Source: Streptomyces sp. 35G-GA-8
GTDB taxonomy: Bacteria; Actinomycetota; Actinomycetes; Streptomycetales; Streptomycetaceae
Assembly: GCF_023534745.1 (NCBI RefSeq)
Contig: NZ_JAMHJQ010000003.1
Span: 304,504 to 368,503, forward strand
Length of the DNA stretch: 64,000 nt
Direction: 5' to 3'
Below, in pieces: positions 53,619 through 62,012 of this stretch (position 1 is the first letter of the stretch; each line of letters opens with the position of its first letter). The translations under genes and the position numbers were made by a program. The notes below the pieces were generated by a model. The model was not told where the DNA came from, did no database searches, and saw nothing but the letters and a program-made list of their open reading frames with translations.

Positions 53619-55164
53619 GGGAGCCCTCCACCCCTTCTTCCTCGTCGTCCTCGCCGATCGCCGGTCCGGTCGGTCGCGCGGCGCCGACGGCCAGCGCCAT
53701 CACCGCGTCCTGTGTCGCTTCGTCCGCCGTGAGTTCACCGGCGATCCGGCCCTCGGCCATCACCAGCACCCGGTCGCTCATCCCCAGCACCTCGGGCAGA
53801 TCGCTGGAGACCATCAGCACGGCGTGACCGGCGGCCGTGAGTTCGTTGATGAGTTCGTAGATCTCGACCTTCGCGCCGACGTCGATACCGCGCGTCGGCT
53901 CGTCGAGGATCAACACCTTGACCTCGGCCAGCAGCCATTTGCCGATGACGACCTTCTGCTGATTGCCGCCGGACAGGGTGCGCACCCGCTGGTCGAGCCC
54001 CGCCATCCGGACGCCGAGCTGTCCGGCGATCCGGGCGGCGGCGGTGTGCTGCGACGCGCGGTCCACCAGTCCGGCGCGGGTCGCCGAACGCAGGGTGACC
54101 AGACCGAGGTTCTCCTCGACGGACGCGTCGAGCAGCAGGCCCTGGCCCTTGCGGTCCTCCGGCACCAGCCCGATCCCGGCGGCCATCGCCGCGCTGACGT
54201 CATGGCGCGGCAGCGCGGCGCCCGCCACCCGTACCGAGCCCGTGTCGTAGTGGTCCGCGCCGAAGACCGCTCGTACGACCTCCGTACGGCCGGCGCCCAC
54301 CAGCCCGGCGATACCGACGACTTCACCGGCGCGCACCTCGAAGCCCACGTCGCGGAAGGCGCCTTCCCTGGTCAGTCCGGTGACGGACAGCAGGGCCGTG
54401 CCGGTCTCCGCGGCCCGGCGCGGATACTGCTGGTCGATGTCGCGGCCCACCATGAGGCGTACGAGCTCGTCCTTGGGGGTCGACGCGGGCACCTGCCCGA
54501 CGCTGCGGCCGTCGCGCAGGACGGTGACCCGGTCGCCGAGCGCCGCGATCTCCTCCAGATGGTGGGTGATGAAGACGATGCCCACGCCGTCCTCGCGCAG
54601 CGCGCGCACGATCCGGAAGAGCTTGTCGACCTCCTCGGACGTCAGCACGGCCGTCGGCTCGTCCATGATCAGCACCCGGGCGTCCAGGCTGAGCGCCTTG
54701 GCGATCTCGACCATCTGGAGCCGGGCGATGCCCAGTTCACGCACCTTGGTGTCCGGCGGGGTGGTGACTCCCACGCGCCGGAGCAGCTCGGCCGCGTCGG
54801 ACTCCATCCTCTTGCGGTCGATCAGGCCGAAGCGGCGCGGCTGGCGGCCGAGGAAGATGTTCTCGGCCACCGTCAGATCGGGGACCAGGTTGAACTCCTG
54901 GTAGATGGTGGCGATTCCCAGTCGTTCGGCGTCCTGCGCGCCATGGATACGGACCTCCTGTCCGCCGACGAGCACGCGCCCGGCGTCCGGACGGTAGGCA
55001 CCGGAGAGCATCTTGATCAGGGTGCTCTTGCCGGCGCCGTTCTCGCCGAGCAGGACATGCACTTCGCCGCGGCGCAGATCGAAGTCGACGCTGTCGAGCG
55101 CGACCACGCCGGGAAAGGTCTTGCGTATCCCTTCGACACGCAGCAACTCGTCCGGGTGACTCAC
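53608..55164 (-). CDS. rbsA: Ribose ABC transporter ATPase (two ABC domains)
   Basis: 518 residues from GTG 55164 (AAGGAG upstream). First domain: GENGAGKST, Walker B VLIMDEPT. Second domain: GLVGAGRTE, signature TLSGGNQQK, Walker B VLILDEPTRG. It drives ribose uptake with the fused permease/binding protein. It overlaps the repressor gene by 4 bp, so the repressor is the first gene of the operon. Confidence 0.96.
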   Translation of the reverse strand: MSHPDELLRVEGIRKTFPGVVALDSVDFDLRRGEVHVLLGENGAGKSTLIKMLSGAYRPDAGRVLVGGQEVRIHGAQDAERLGIATIYQEFNLVPDLTVAENIFLGRQPRRFGLIDRKRMESDAAELLRRVGVTTPPDTKVRELGIARLQMVEIAKALSLDARVLIMDEPTAVLTSEEVDKLFRIVRALREDGVGIVFITHHLEEIAALGDRVTVLRDGRSVGQVPASTPKDELVRLMVGRDIDQQYPRRAAETGTALLSVTGLTREGAFRDVGFEVRAGEVVGIAGLVGAGRTEVVRAVFGADHYDTGSVRVAGAALPRHDVSAAMAAGIGLVPEDRKGQGLLLDASVEENLGLVTLRSATRAGLVDRASQHTAAARIAGQLGVRMAGLDQRVRTLSGGNQQKVVIGKWLLAEVKVLILDEPTRGIDVGAKVEIYELINELTAAGHAVLMVSSDLPEVLGMSDRVLVMAEGRIAGELTADEATQDAVMALAVGAARPTGPAIGEDDEEEGVEGSRGH

Positions 55165-56285
55165 GGGTCGCTCCTTCGCGTTCGTACTGACGGGTTCGGT
55201 GCCGACGGGCCCGGTGCCGACGGCCCGCGTTCCGCTGGTGCGCGTTCCGACGGTGCGCGTTCCGAGGAGTCCGGCCGCCGGGGGGCCGGTGGGGAGAGCG
55301 CGCCGCAGGAGCGGCGTACGACCAGCCGGGCCGGGAGGGTGACGGACGGCGGGACCCGGCCCGCGATGCGCTCGGCCAGCGCCCGCACGGCGGCCCGGCC
55401 GATCTCGTCCGTCGGCTGCGCGATGGCCGTGATCGGCGGATCCGTGTGCACGAACCACGGGATGTCGTCGAACGCCGTGAGCGCGATGTCGTCCGGCACG
55501 TTCAGACCCCGGGCGCGGATCGCGTCGAGGGCGCCGAGGGCCATCAGATTGTCCGCCGCGAACACGGCGTCGGGAGGCTCCGGCAGATCGAGGAAGCGCT
55601 CGGCGGCCCGGCGGCCGCTCTCGGCCTGGAAGTCGCCCTGGCCGATATAGGCGTCGGGCAGCGCGACTCCGTGCTCGGCCAGCGCGGTACGGAAGGCGTC
55701 GACGCGTTCGCTGCCGGTGGTGGTGGTCGCGGGGCCCGCGATGATCGCGAGCCTGCGATGGCCGATCCGCAGCAGATGGGCGACCAGATCGCGTACGGCG
55801 GCGCGGCCGTCGGACCGTACGACGGGCACCTCGACGCCCGGGATCCACCGGTCCACGAAGACGAGCGGGGTCGCCGCACGCACCGCGTCCAGTATCAGCG
55901 GTGAACCGCGGTCGGTGGGCGACACCAGCAGCCCGTCGATCCGGCGGTCGAGCAGCGTACGGACGTGGTGGTCCTGCAACTCGGGCCGCTCGTCGGCGTT
56001 TCCGATGATCACGCTGTAGCCGAGCGTCCGCGCCTCCTCCTCGACCGCGCGGGCCAGCGAGGTGAAGTACGGATTGAGGACATCGCTGATGACCAGGCCG
56101 AGCGTGCGGGTCTGATCGGTGCGCAGGGACCGGGCCACGGCGTTGGGCCGGTAGCCCAGCGCGCTGACCGCGGCGAGCACCCGGGCGCGGGACGCGGGGC
56201 TGACCGACGGATGGTCGTTGAGTACCCGCGACACCGTGGCGACGGACACGCCCGCCTCGGCCGCGACATCCTTGATGCCCGCCAT
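55161..56285 (-). CDS. rbsR: LacI-family repressor of the ribose operon
   Basis: 374 residues from ATG 56285. The LacI headpiece IKDVAAEAGVSVATVSRVLND and hinge ALGYRPNAVARSLR are canonical. The core is a sugar-binding fold. The C-terminus carries an unusual ~35-residue repetitive tail of SERAP/AERGP/SAPGPSAP units beyond the family's normal end. Two operator sequences lie immediately upstream, so it represses its own operon. Confidence 0.95.
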   Translation of the reverse strand: MAGIKDVAAEAGVSVATVSRVLNDHPSVSPASRARVLAAVSALGYRPNAVARSLRTDQTRTLGLVISDVLNPYFTSLARAVEEEARTLGYSVIIGNADERPELQDHHVRTLLDRRIDGLLVSPTDRGSPLILDAVRAATPLVFVDRWIPGVEVPVVRSDGRAAVRDLVAHLLRIGHRRLAIIAGPATTTTGSERVDAFRTALAEHGVALPDAYIGQGDFQAESGRRAAERFLDLPEPPDAVFAADNLMALGALDAIRARGLNVPDDIALTAFDDIPWFVHTDPPITAIAQPTDEIGRAAVRALAERIAGRVPPSVTLPARLVVRRSCGALSPPAPRRPDSSERAPSERAPAERGPSAPGPSAPNPSVRTRRSDP

Positions 56286-56303
56286 CGTCGGCCCACCTCC
56301 TCG

Positions 56304-56317
56304 TGGAATCGATTACA
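56304..56317. promoter_or_regulatory. LacI-type operator 1
   Basis: TGGAATCGATTACA has the central CG pseudo-palindrome of LacI operators. It lies 19 bp upstream of the repressor start codon. Confidence 0.85.
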
Positions 56318-56325
56318 CGGAGGAT

Positions 56326-56339
56326 TGGAATCGATTACA
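56326..56339. promoter_or_regulatory. LacI-type operator 2
   Basis: An exact copy of the upstream-neighbour sequence TGGAATCGATTACA, 22 bp away (two helical turns), suggesting cooperative binding on the same DNA face. Confidence 0.85.
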
Positions 56340-56774
56340 CGAACAGAAGGCAAGACCTTGGGGGTGCCCCGAGACCGGATCGTAATGATCACCGCGACGA
56401 GCCCCGTGCGATGCCCCGCCGTCCGGTGCCCCCTGACGGGTCGCCGGACCCCGGCGAGCCGCGTACGGTCGGCCGCCCCCGTCGTCCGGCGGGTGCTTCG
56501 CGGCATGGGGGCTTTTTCCGGACGCGTTATGCGGGCCGAAAGGTTGAGCGGGGAATGGCGCGTGGCCGATAGTGCCGGTAATTCGACTTCTTCACGTTGT
56601 CACGGGTGCACGCACTACATTCTTGGGTGAGGTGGCTGTACCTTTAATTTGCTTGTGGACCCCCCTGTTCCGCCTTGCTCGGTATCGGTATGTTGGCGGT
56701 ATGTGATGCGCCGGCGGGCAGATGCGGGGTGCGGGTCCACTTCGCCGTGAAGCGCGATAAAGGGGAGATTTTCG
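56340..56774. other. Long intergenic region with a lower-GC segment
   Basis: No supported gene. The left part probably contains the ribose operon promoter. From about 56575 to 56760 the sequence is noticeably richer in A/T than the surroundings and leads into the mini-ABC gene, so it may be its promoter region or acquired DNA. Confidence 0.5.
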
Positions 56775-57392
56775 ATGATGCACGTGGATTCGAATGAATC
56801 AATCGAACGCGTGTCCGAAGTTGTCGCCCTCGAAAATGTCACGATGGTTTACGGGACGAGACCCCGGGTCGTTTATGCCCTGCGAAATGTCAGCCTGGTC
56901 GTGAGAGAAGGGGTGTTTCTCGCGGTAATGGGTGAGGGCGGCGCCGGTAGGACCACGTTGCTGAGATGTCTTTCCGGTGAGATCCAGCCGTCCTCCGGCG
57001 TGGTGCGCCGCGGTCCCGTGAGCGGGGACCGGGGCGGACCACTGGCGTCCTGGGTGCCCGAGCCCGGCGGGGCGGGCTCCGTCGCGGCGGCGGTCGCGCT
57101 CGGACCGCGTCTGCTGCTCGCCGACGAGGCGACGGAGGAGTCCGCCATGGCGCTGCGCCGGGCCGTGCGGGGGCATGGCGTCGCGGCGGTCATGTCGACC
57201 TCGGCGCCGGCGGTGGCCGCGCGCGCCGACGCCGTGGTGTTCCTGCGGGACGGGCGCGTCGTCGACATGGTCGCCGGAGCCGGTCCCGAGGTGATCAGTG
57301 ACTGTCTGGAGCGCTCCGGCCGTGGCTTCGAGCACCGGAGCCGTGACTCCGAGGACCGGCGCCGTGAGTCCCAGGACCCGAGCCTGAGCTGA
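56775..57392 (+). CDS. Degenerate, shortened ABC-transporter ATPase
   Basis: 205 residues from ATG 56775 (GGGGAG upstream). It begins like a MacB/LolD ATPase (YALRNVSLVVREGVFLAVMG). The P-loop is GEGGAGRTT, with Arg where the catalytic Lys belongs. The Q-loop, helical domain and LSGGQ signature are absent: only about 30 residues separate the first part from Walker B LLLADEATE. The last ~30 residues are Arg/Ser/Glu repeats. It is most like the intact ATPase at 61189 with an internal deletion. It probably does not hydrolyse ATP. Its 3' end overlaps the convergent thioesterase gene by 98 bp. No permease accompanies it. Confidence 0.7.
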   Translation: MMHVDSNESIERVSEVVALENVTMVYGTRPRVVYALRNVSLVVREGVFLAVMGEGGAGRTTLLRCLSGEIQPSSGVVRRGPVSGDRGGPLASWVPEPGGAGSVAAAVALGPRLLLADEATEESAMALRRAVRGHGVAAVMSTSAPAVAARADAVVFLRDGRVVDMVAGAGPEVISDCLERSGRGFEHRSRDSEDRRRESQDPSLS

Positions 57393-58137
57393 GCACCCGT
57401 CCGACGATGTCCAGCAGCGGGCCCGCGTCATGCAGGAAGAAGTGATCGCCCGCCAGCTCGTACAGCTCGAACGCCCCACCGGCATGCCGCGACCACGCCT
57501 TGGCCTGCCGCGGACCCGCCTCCGGATCGTCCGTCCCCGCGAACACGGTCAGCGGCACCGGAAGCACCGCGGCAGGATCCGGCACCGCGTTCTCCGCCAG
57601 GGTGAAGTCCGCCCGCAGCGTGGGCAGCATCAGCTCGATCAGCTCCGGGTTGTTCAGGAACTCCGCCGGAGCCCCGTTCATCTCCCGTATCTCCGCGAGC
57701 AGTTCGGGATCGGGCAGGGTGTGCCGCAGGACGGGGCCCGGGACCGGTACGCATCCTGAGACGAAGACATGCCCGGGGCGCACCGGCCCCCGCGCGCACA
57801 GATACTCCGCGAGCGCGAACGCGATCTCGCCGCCCATGCTGTGGCCGAAGAACGCGAACGGCTTGTCGAACCAGCCGGCCAGCCGGTCGGCGAGCAGCGG
57901 CACCAGCTCCGTCACCCGGGTGTGCGGCGGCTCGCCGAACCGCTCCTCACGGCCGGGGAGCAGCACCGGACACACCTCCACACTCCCGTCCAAGTGCCCT
58001 GCCCAGGAACGGAAGATACTGGAGCCGCCACCGGCGTACGGGAAGCAGAACAGCCGTAGGTCCGCCGCGGGCCGAGGCGGCCTGGACACCACCCAGCGCG
58101 GTGCGCGCCGAGGTGCGGAAGGTCGGTTCTGGGGCAC
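57295..58137 (-). CDS. Type II thioesterase
   Basis: 280 residues. Alpha/beta hydrolase with CFPYAGGGSS near residue 31, the nucleophile Ser100 in GHSMGG and catalytic His in GDHFFLHD. The C-terminal ~35 residues are a Gly/Ser/His repeat (THGAGPRSHGSGARSHG) encoded exactly where the gene overlaps the mini-ABC gene. Such enzymes edit NRPS or PKS carrier proteins. No synthase gene is near, so it may serve a distant cluster or be left from a lost one. Confidence 0.9.
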   Translation of the reverse strand: MPQNRPSAPRRAPRWVVSRPPRPAADLRLFCFPYAGGGSSIFRSWAGHLDGSVEVCPVLLPGREERFGEPPHTRVTELVPLLADRLAGWFDKPFAFFGHSMGGEIAFALAEYLCARGPVRPGHVFVSGCVPVPGPVLRHTLPDPELLAEIREMNGAPAEFLNNPELIELMLPTLRADFTLAENAVPDPAAVLPVPLTVFAGTDDPEAGPRQAKAWSRHAGGAFELYELAGDHFFLHDAGPLLDIVGRVLSSGSGPGTHGAGPRSHGSGARSHGRSAPDSH

Positions 58138-58420
58138 GATAAGTCACCTTCGCCGGGGTCGGGATGGGGGCGTGGGCGGGACATGGCCGCATGGTCTCAC
58201 CGTCGGACGGCGCCCGGCAGACCTTTAAGCCTGGGCGTAACTGCCCTGCTGGGGACGGGTGTCAGAGCGTTCGCGCGGCGCGCTGAACCCGCCATGGTGG
58301 TGCAGGGGCCACCCCGGTCCGGGTACGCGGTGTACTGACCTGAACCCCGTCGCCCGACACGATGGAGGCAGACGGCGCGGCTCGACCGCGAAACGACGGG
58401 CACGGAGTGGGAGCACTTCC

Positions 58421-58870
58421 ATGGCGGACACAGCCCAGACGACAACCGGCTTTGGCGCGTACGCCGGTTGTGGCCCCGACCGGCGGCGGCCGGGGCGCGG
58501 ACCGCGGCGGACCACGGTCAGGGCGGTGCTCGCCGGCCTCGTCCTCGTACCCGCGATGCTCGGCATGGCCGCGTGCGAGGGCGCGGAGAACGCCAAGACC
58601 CGCGGCGACGCGTGCGAGAAGATCCTCGCCAAGTCCTCGAACTTCTCCGATACGAAGGACCCGGAGGCGGCGGAGAAGGAACTCAAGGATCTCGCGGACG
58701 AGATCGCCCAGTTGGCCGAGGACACCGACGACGAGAAGCTCCGTGAGGCCGCGAAGGAATTACGCGACGTCGATCCCGGCGGGCGCGATCCCGACTCGGT
58801 CGGCGAAATCGTCTCGGAGACCACCAAGCGGATCAAAATTATCCGCAACACCTGCATCTCGTTCGGCTGA
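58421..58870 (+). CDS. Small lipoprotein of unknown function
   Basis: 149 residues from ATG 58421. A long basic N-region (RRRPGRGPRRTTVR) and hydrophobic core lead to the lipobox GMAAC, so the mature protein is membrane-anchored. The mature 95 residues are helical and highly charged (EAAEKELKDLADEIAQLAEDTDDEKLREAAKEL), with only one further Cys pair (DACEK, NTCIS), which may form a disulphide. No known family was recognised. It is divergent from the thioesterase. Confidence 0.8.
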   Translation: MADTAQTTTGFGAYAGCGPDRRRPGRGPRRTTVRAVLAGLVLVPAMLGMAACEGAENAKTRGDACEKILAKSSNFSDTKDPEAAEKELKDLADEIAQLAEDTDDEKLREAAKELRDVDPGGRDPDSVGEIVSETTKRIKIIRNTCISFG

Positions 58871-59041
58871 GATACGGCGTTCGAGATACCGGAGCACCCA
58901 TAAGCCGGGATTCCCGCGGCTGTTCATTCCCCCGTCGTGGCAGTGTGGAATCCCGCCCCGGGCATCACGGAGTCTTCCCCCGTCTCCGGATGCCCGGGGT
59001 TTCCGCTGTCCGGGACGCGATCCCCCGGTCCGTCCCTCGCG

Positions 59042-59710
59042 CTACGCGGAGTTCTCCGGTGCGTTGTTGCCCAGATAGGCCAGTACGGCCAGGACACGGC
59101 GGTGCACATTTCCGCCCTCGGGCGGGAGCCCGAGCTTGTCGAAGACACCCCGGATGTGTTTGCTGACCGCCCGTTCGGTGATCACCAGCCGCTCCGCGAT
59201 GGCTCCGTTGGCCAGCCCCTGCGCCATCATCTCCAGCACCTCGTGCTCGCGTGGCGTCAGAGCCTGGAGCGGACGCGCGGCGGCCTTCTGGCTGAGAATC
59301 TCCGTGACCACCTCGGGGTCGAGGGCCGTCCCGCCGGTGGTGATGCGCTCCAGGGCCTCAAGGAACTGCTCCACCCGGCCGACCCGGTCCTTGAGCAGAT
59401 AGCCGATGCCCCGCGCGCCCTGGGCCAACAACTCGGCCGCGTACGTCTGTTCGACATATTGCGAGAGCACCAGGATCGGCAGGTCCGGTAGCTCGCTACG
59501 GGCCTGTACCGCCGCGCGCAGCCCCTCGTCGCGGAAGGTCGGCGGCAGCCGTACGTCCAGTACCGCCGCGTCCGGCCGGTGCTCGCGCAGCGCGGGCATC
59601 ACCTCGGGCCCGGCGGCGCAGGTCGCCACCACGTCATGGCCATTGCTGGTCAGCAGAAGGACCATGCCCTCACGTAAGAGGGCGTTGTCCTCCGCGATCA
59701 CGATCCGCAA
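59042..59710 (-). CDS. NarL/LuxR-type response regulator
   Basis: 222 residues. Receiver with the acidic pair in IAEDNALLREGM and the phosphorylated Asp in AAVLDVRLPP; the Lys is in YLLKDRV. The LuxR helix-turn-helix is LTPREHEVLEMMAQGLANGAIAERLVITERAVSKHIRGVFDKLGL. It overlaps the kinase gene by 13 bp and forms a two-component system with it. The inverted repeat at 61017 before the ABC exporter genes is a candidate target. Confidence 0.96.
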   Translation of the reverse strand: MRIVIAEDNALLREGMVLLLTSNGHDVVATCAAGPEVMPALREHRPDAAVLDVRLPPTFRDEGLRAAVQARSELPDLPILVLSQYVEQTYAAELLAQGARGIGYLLKDRVGRVEQFLEALERITTGGTALDPEVVTEILSQKAAARPLQALTPREHEVLEMMAQGLANGAIAERLVITERAVSKHIRGVFDKLGLPPEGGNVHRRVLAVLAYLGNNAPENSA

Positions 59711-60909
59711 GGCAGCTCCACTTTCAGCTTGGTCGGCCCACCGAGTGGGCTGGAAAGGCTCGCCGTGCCGTCAAGCGCGGCGACGCGCCGGCGGATGCCG
59801 ATCAGACCACTGCCCTCGTGCTCGTCGGCGCCACCGCGGCCGTTGTCGGCCACGATGACCCTCAGTATGCCGTTGCCCCGGGTGAAGCGCACCGATGCCT
59901 GGGTGGCCCCGGAGTGCTTCCGGATATTGGTCAGCCCCTCGGCCACCACGAAGTACGCCGCCGCCTCGACCGCGGCCGGCAGCCGGAAGGAGTTCTCCAC
60001 CGAGCCGAGTCCCATCTCCACCGGGATCTCCGAGGACGCGGCCAGCGCGCGGACCGCGCCCGCCAGCCCACGGTCGGTCAGCACCGGCGGATGCACCGTA
60101 CGCACCACATGCCGCAGATCCGCCAAGGTGCTCTCCAGGCCCGACTGCGCCTCGTCCAGCCGGGCCAGCGCGGCGTCCGGGTTCGTCCGCACCAACTGCT
60201 TGGCCAGCCCGATCCGCATCGACAGGGCCACCAGCTGCGCCTGTACGCCGTCGTGCAAGTCCCTTTCGATACGGCGCAGTTCGGCGCTGTGGGCCTCCAC
60301 AGCGCCCGCCCGGCTCTCCGACAGCTCCGCGATCCGGTCCACCAGCCGCGCCGACGGCTTCGGACGCAGCAGCGCCGCGCTCCACGCGGCCTGGGTGTCC
60401 GCGAGCGTGCCGAGCCGGTGCAGCACCAGCGGGGTACGGGGCTTGGCGGGCGTACCGTACATGTCCTCGCGGCGCTGTGCGACGGCGCCGCCCACCCCCA
60501 TGTTGACCCCGTCCACCACCAGACCGACCACCCACACCAGGATCGCCACCACGCAGAACAGCAGGGTGATGATGATCTGTAACGGCAGCCAGCGCGCGTC
60601 GCGCCAGGTGCCGGGGTCCGTCAGCGACAGCCGCAGCCGGTCCGCGGGCACACCGTCGAGCGGCAGATACTGCTCGGCGACCGGCGCCCGCAGCCGCGTA
60701 CCGGCCCGAACCCGCTCGTATCCGGCCAGTCTGCGGAGTAATCGCACGAGATCGGGCCAGGCGGGAGCGCCGATGATGAGCGCCATGAAGACGAGCCCCA
60801 GCGGTACGGCGGCGACCATCAGGAAGCACATCGACGCCACGGGCAGGGCGAGCACCAGATAGTACGTGTCGTGCCAGGAACGCTGGAGCTGAGTGGAGAA
60901 ATCACGCAC
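59698..60909 (-). CDS. Sensor histidine kinase (HisKA_3 type)
   Basis: 403 residues from GTG 60909 (AGGGAG upstream). Two hydrophobic hairpins (about 15-50 and 120-150) form the membrane sensor. The phospho-acceptor His is in RRIERDLHDGVQAQLVALSMRIG. The ATP lid includes EGLTNIRKHSGAT and DNGRGG, GSGLIGIRRRV. It is an intramembrane-type sensor, common beside antibiotic or peptide exporters. It pairs with the NarL regulator and is divergent from the ABC genes. Confidence 0.95.
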   Translation of the reverse strand: MRDFSTQLQRSWHDTYYLVLALPVASMCFLMVAAVPLGLVFMALIIGAPAWPDLVRLLRRLAGYERVRAGTRLRAPVAEQYLPLDGVPADRLRLSLTDPGTWRDARWLPLQIIITLLFCVVAILVWVVGLVVDGVNMGVGGAVAQRREDMYGTPAKPRTPLVLHRLGTLADTQAAWSAALLRPKPSARLVDRIAELSESRAGAVEAHSAELRRIERDLHDGVQAQLVALSMRIGLAKQLVRTNPDAALARLDEAQSGLESTLADLRHVVRTVHPPVLTDRGLAGAVRALAASSEIPVEMGLGSVENSFRLPAAVEAAAYFVVAEGLTNIRKHSGATQASVRFTRGNGILRVIVADNGRGGADEHEGSGLIGIRRRVAALDGTASLSSPLGGPTKLKVELPCGS

Positions 60910-61016
60910 GGCGGGCTCCCTGGGGCAGGACGGTCGTCCGGGGCGGGGCGGGCGTCCGGTGGACGACGGACCCATGGATCACGGTAGTCCGAACCGCCCT
61001 CGCGCGAGGTACGTCC

Positions 61017-61036
61017 GTCACCCCAGCCGGGGTGAC
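61017..61036. promoter_or_regulatory. Perfect 8-bp inverted repeat between kinase and ABC exporter
   Basis: GTCACCCCAGCCGGGGTGAC has perfect 8-bp arms around AGCC. It lies in the divergent promoter region, a position suited to binding by the NarL-type regulator encoded next door. Confidence 0.6.
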
Positions 61037-61188
61037 GCAGGCTGAACCCCAGGACGGGTGTGCGCTCCATCGTGCCGGAGCCGTCCCCTCCGTACCGTTC
61101 TCAACAGGATGAACAAGCCATCCGGCGGGGCGGTCGGCCGGTCGGTACGCACACGGCCTCGGCCGTACAGCCTGGAAGGCGCACACAC

Positions 61189-62007
61189 ATGGTCAGGCTT
61201 CGCACGGGGAAACGTGCCACGGCGAGAAGCGGCACCCGGGGGCCCTCGAACAGTGGTGCTGCCGGCCCCGCGGCGGCGCTGACACTGGACTCGGTCACGC
61301 GCCGCTACCGGCGCGGCGGCACCCCCGTGAACGCCCTGGACGGGGTCAGTGTGACCGTCGAACGCGGCACGTTCCTGGCGGTCATGGGCCGCTCCGGATC
61401 CGGCAAGACGACCTTCCTCCAGTGCTCCGCCGGCCTCGACCAGCCCACCTCCGGCACGGTGCGGCTCGGCGACATCGACCTGTCCCGGCTCACCGAGTCC
61501 GCGCTCACCAGGCTGCGCAGGGAGCGGATCGGCTTCGTGTTCCAGGCGCTCAATCTGGTGCCCTCGCTCAGCGTCCGGGAGAACACCGCGCTGCCCCTGC
61601 TGCTGGCAGGCGAGCGTCCCGACAGCCCCGCCGTGCGCGAACGCGCCCTCCAGGTACTGGAGTCGGTCGGGCTCGCCGACCGGGCGGAGGACTCGCCGCT
61701 GCGGCTCTCCGGCGGCCAGCAGCAGCGGGTCGCCATCGCCCGCGCGCTGGTCACCAACCCCGCCGTGATCTTCGCGGACGAGCCGACCGGCGCGCTCGAC
61801 CCGGTCACCGCGCGGGATGTGCTCGTCCTCCTGCGCGACGCGGTCGACCGGCAGGGGCACACCGTCGTGATGGTCACCCATGACGCGCACGCCGCGTCCT
61901 GGACGGACGAGGCCCTGTTCATCGAGGCGGGGCGGATCGTCGGCCGGCTGCCCAACCCCGAGGCGGACACGGTGACGCGGATGCTGACAGAGCTCAGGGA
62001 GGGGTGA
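61189..62007 (+). CDS. MacB/LolD-type ABC exporter ATPase
   Basis: 272 residues from ATG 61189 (GGAAGG upstream). All motifs are intact: Walker A GRSGSGKTT, Q-loop FVFQALNLVPSLSVREN, signature LSGGQQQRVAIARAL, Walker B VIFADEPTGALD and H-switch VTHD. It powers the FtsX-like permease that follows 5 bp downstream. The pair next to a two-component system is typical of antimicrobial-peptide or lipid stress export. Confidence 0.96.
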   Translation: MVRLRTGKRATARSGTRGPSNSGAAGPAAALTLDSVTRRYRRGGTPVNALDGVSVTVERGTFLAVMGRSGSGKTTFLQCSAGLDQPTSGTVRLGDIDLSRLTESALTRLRRERIGFVFQALNLVPSLSVRENTALPLLLAGERPDSPAVRERALQVLESVGLADRAEDSPLRLSGGQQQRVAIARALVTNPAVIFADEPTGALDPVTARDVLVLLRDAVDRQGHTVVMVTHDAHAASWTDEALFIEAGRIVGRLPNPEADTVTRMLTELREG

Positions 62008-62012
62008 GGAGC

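Noticed and set aside
56340-56774. A transposon end or integration site in the A/T-richer gap
   Set aside because: No terminal inverted repeats, target duplication, transposase or tRNA gene could be seen.
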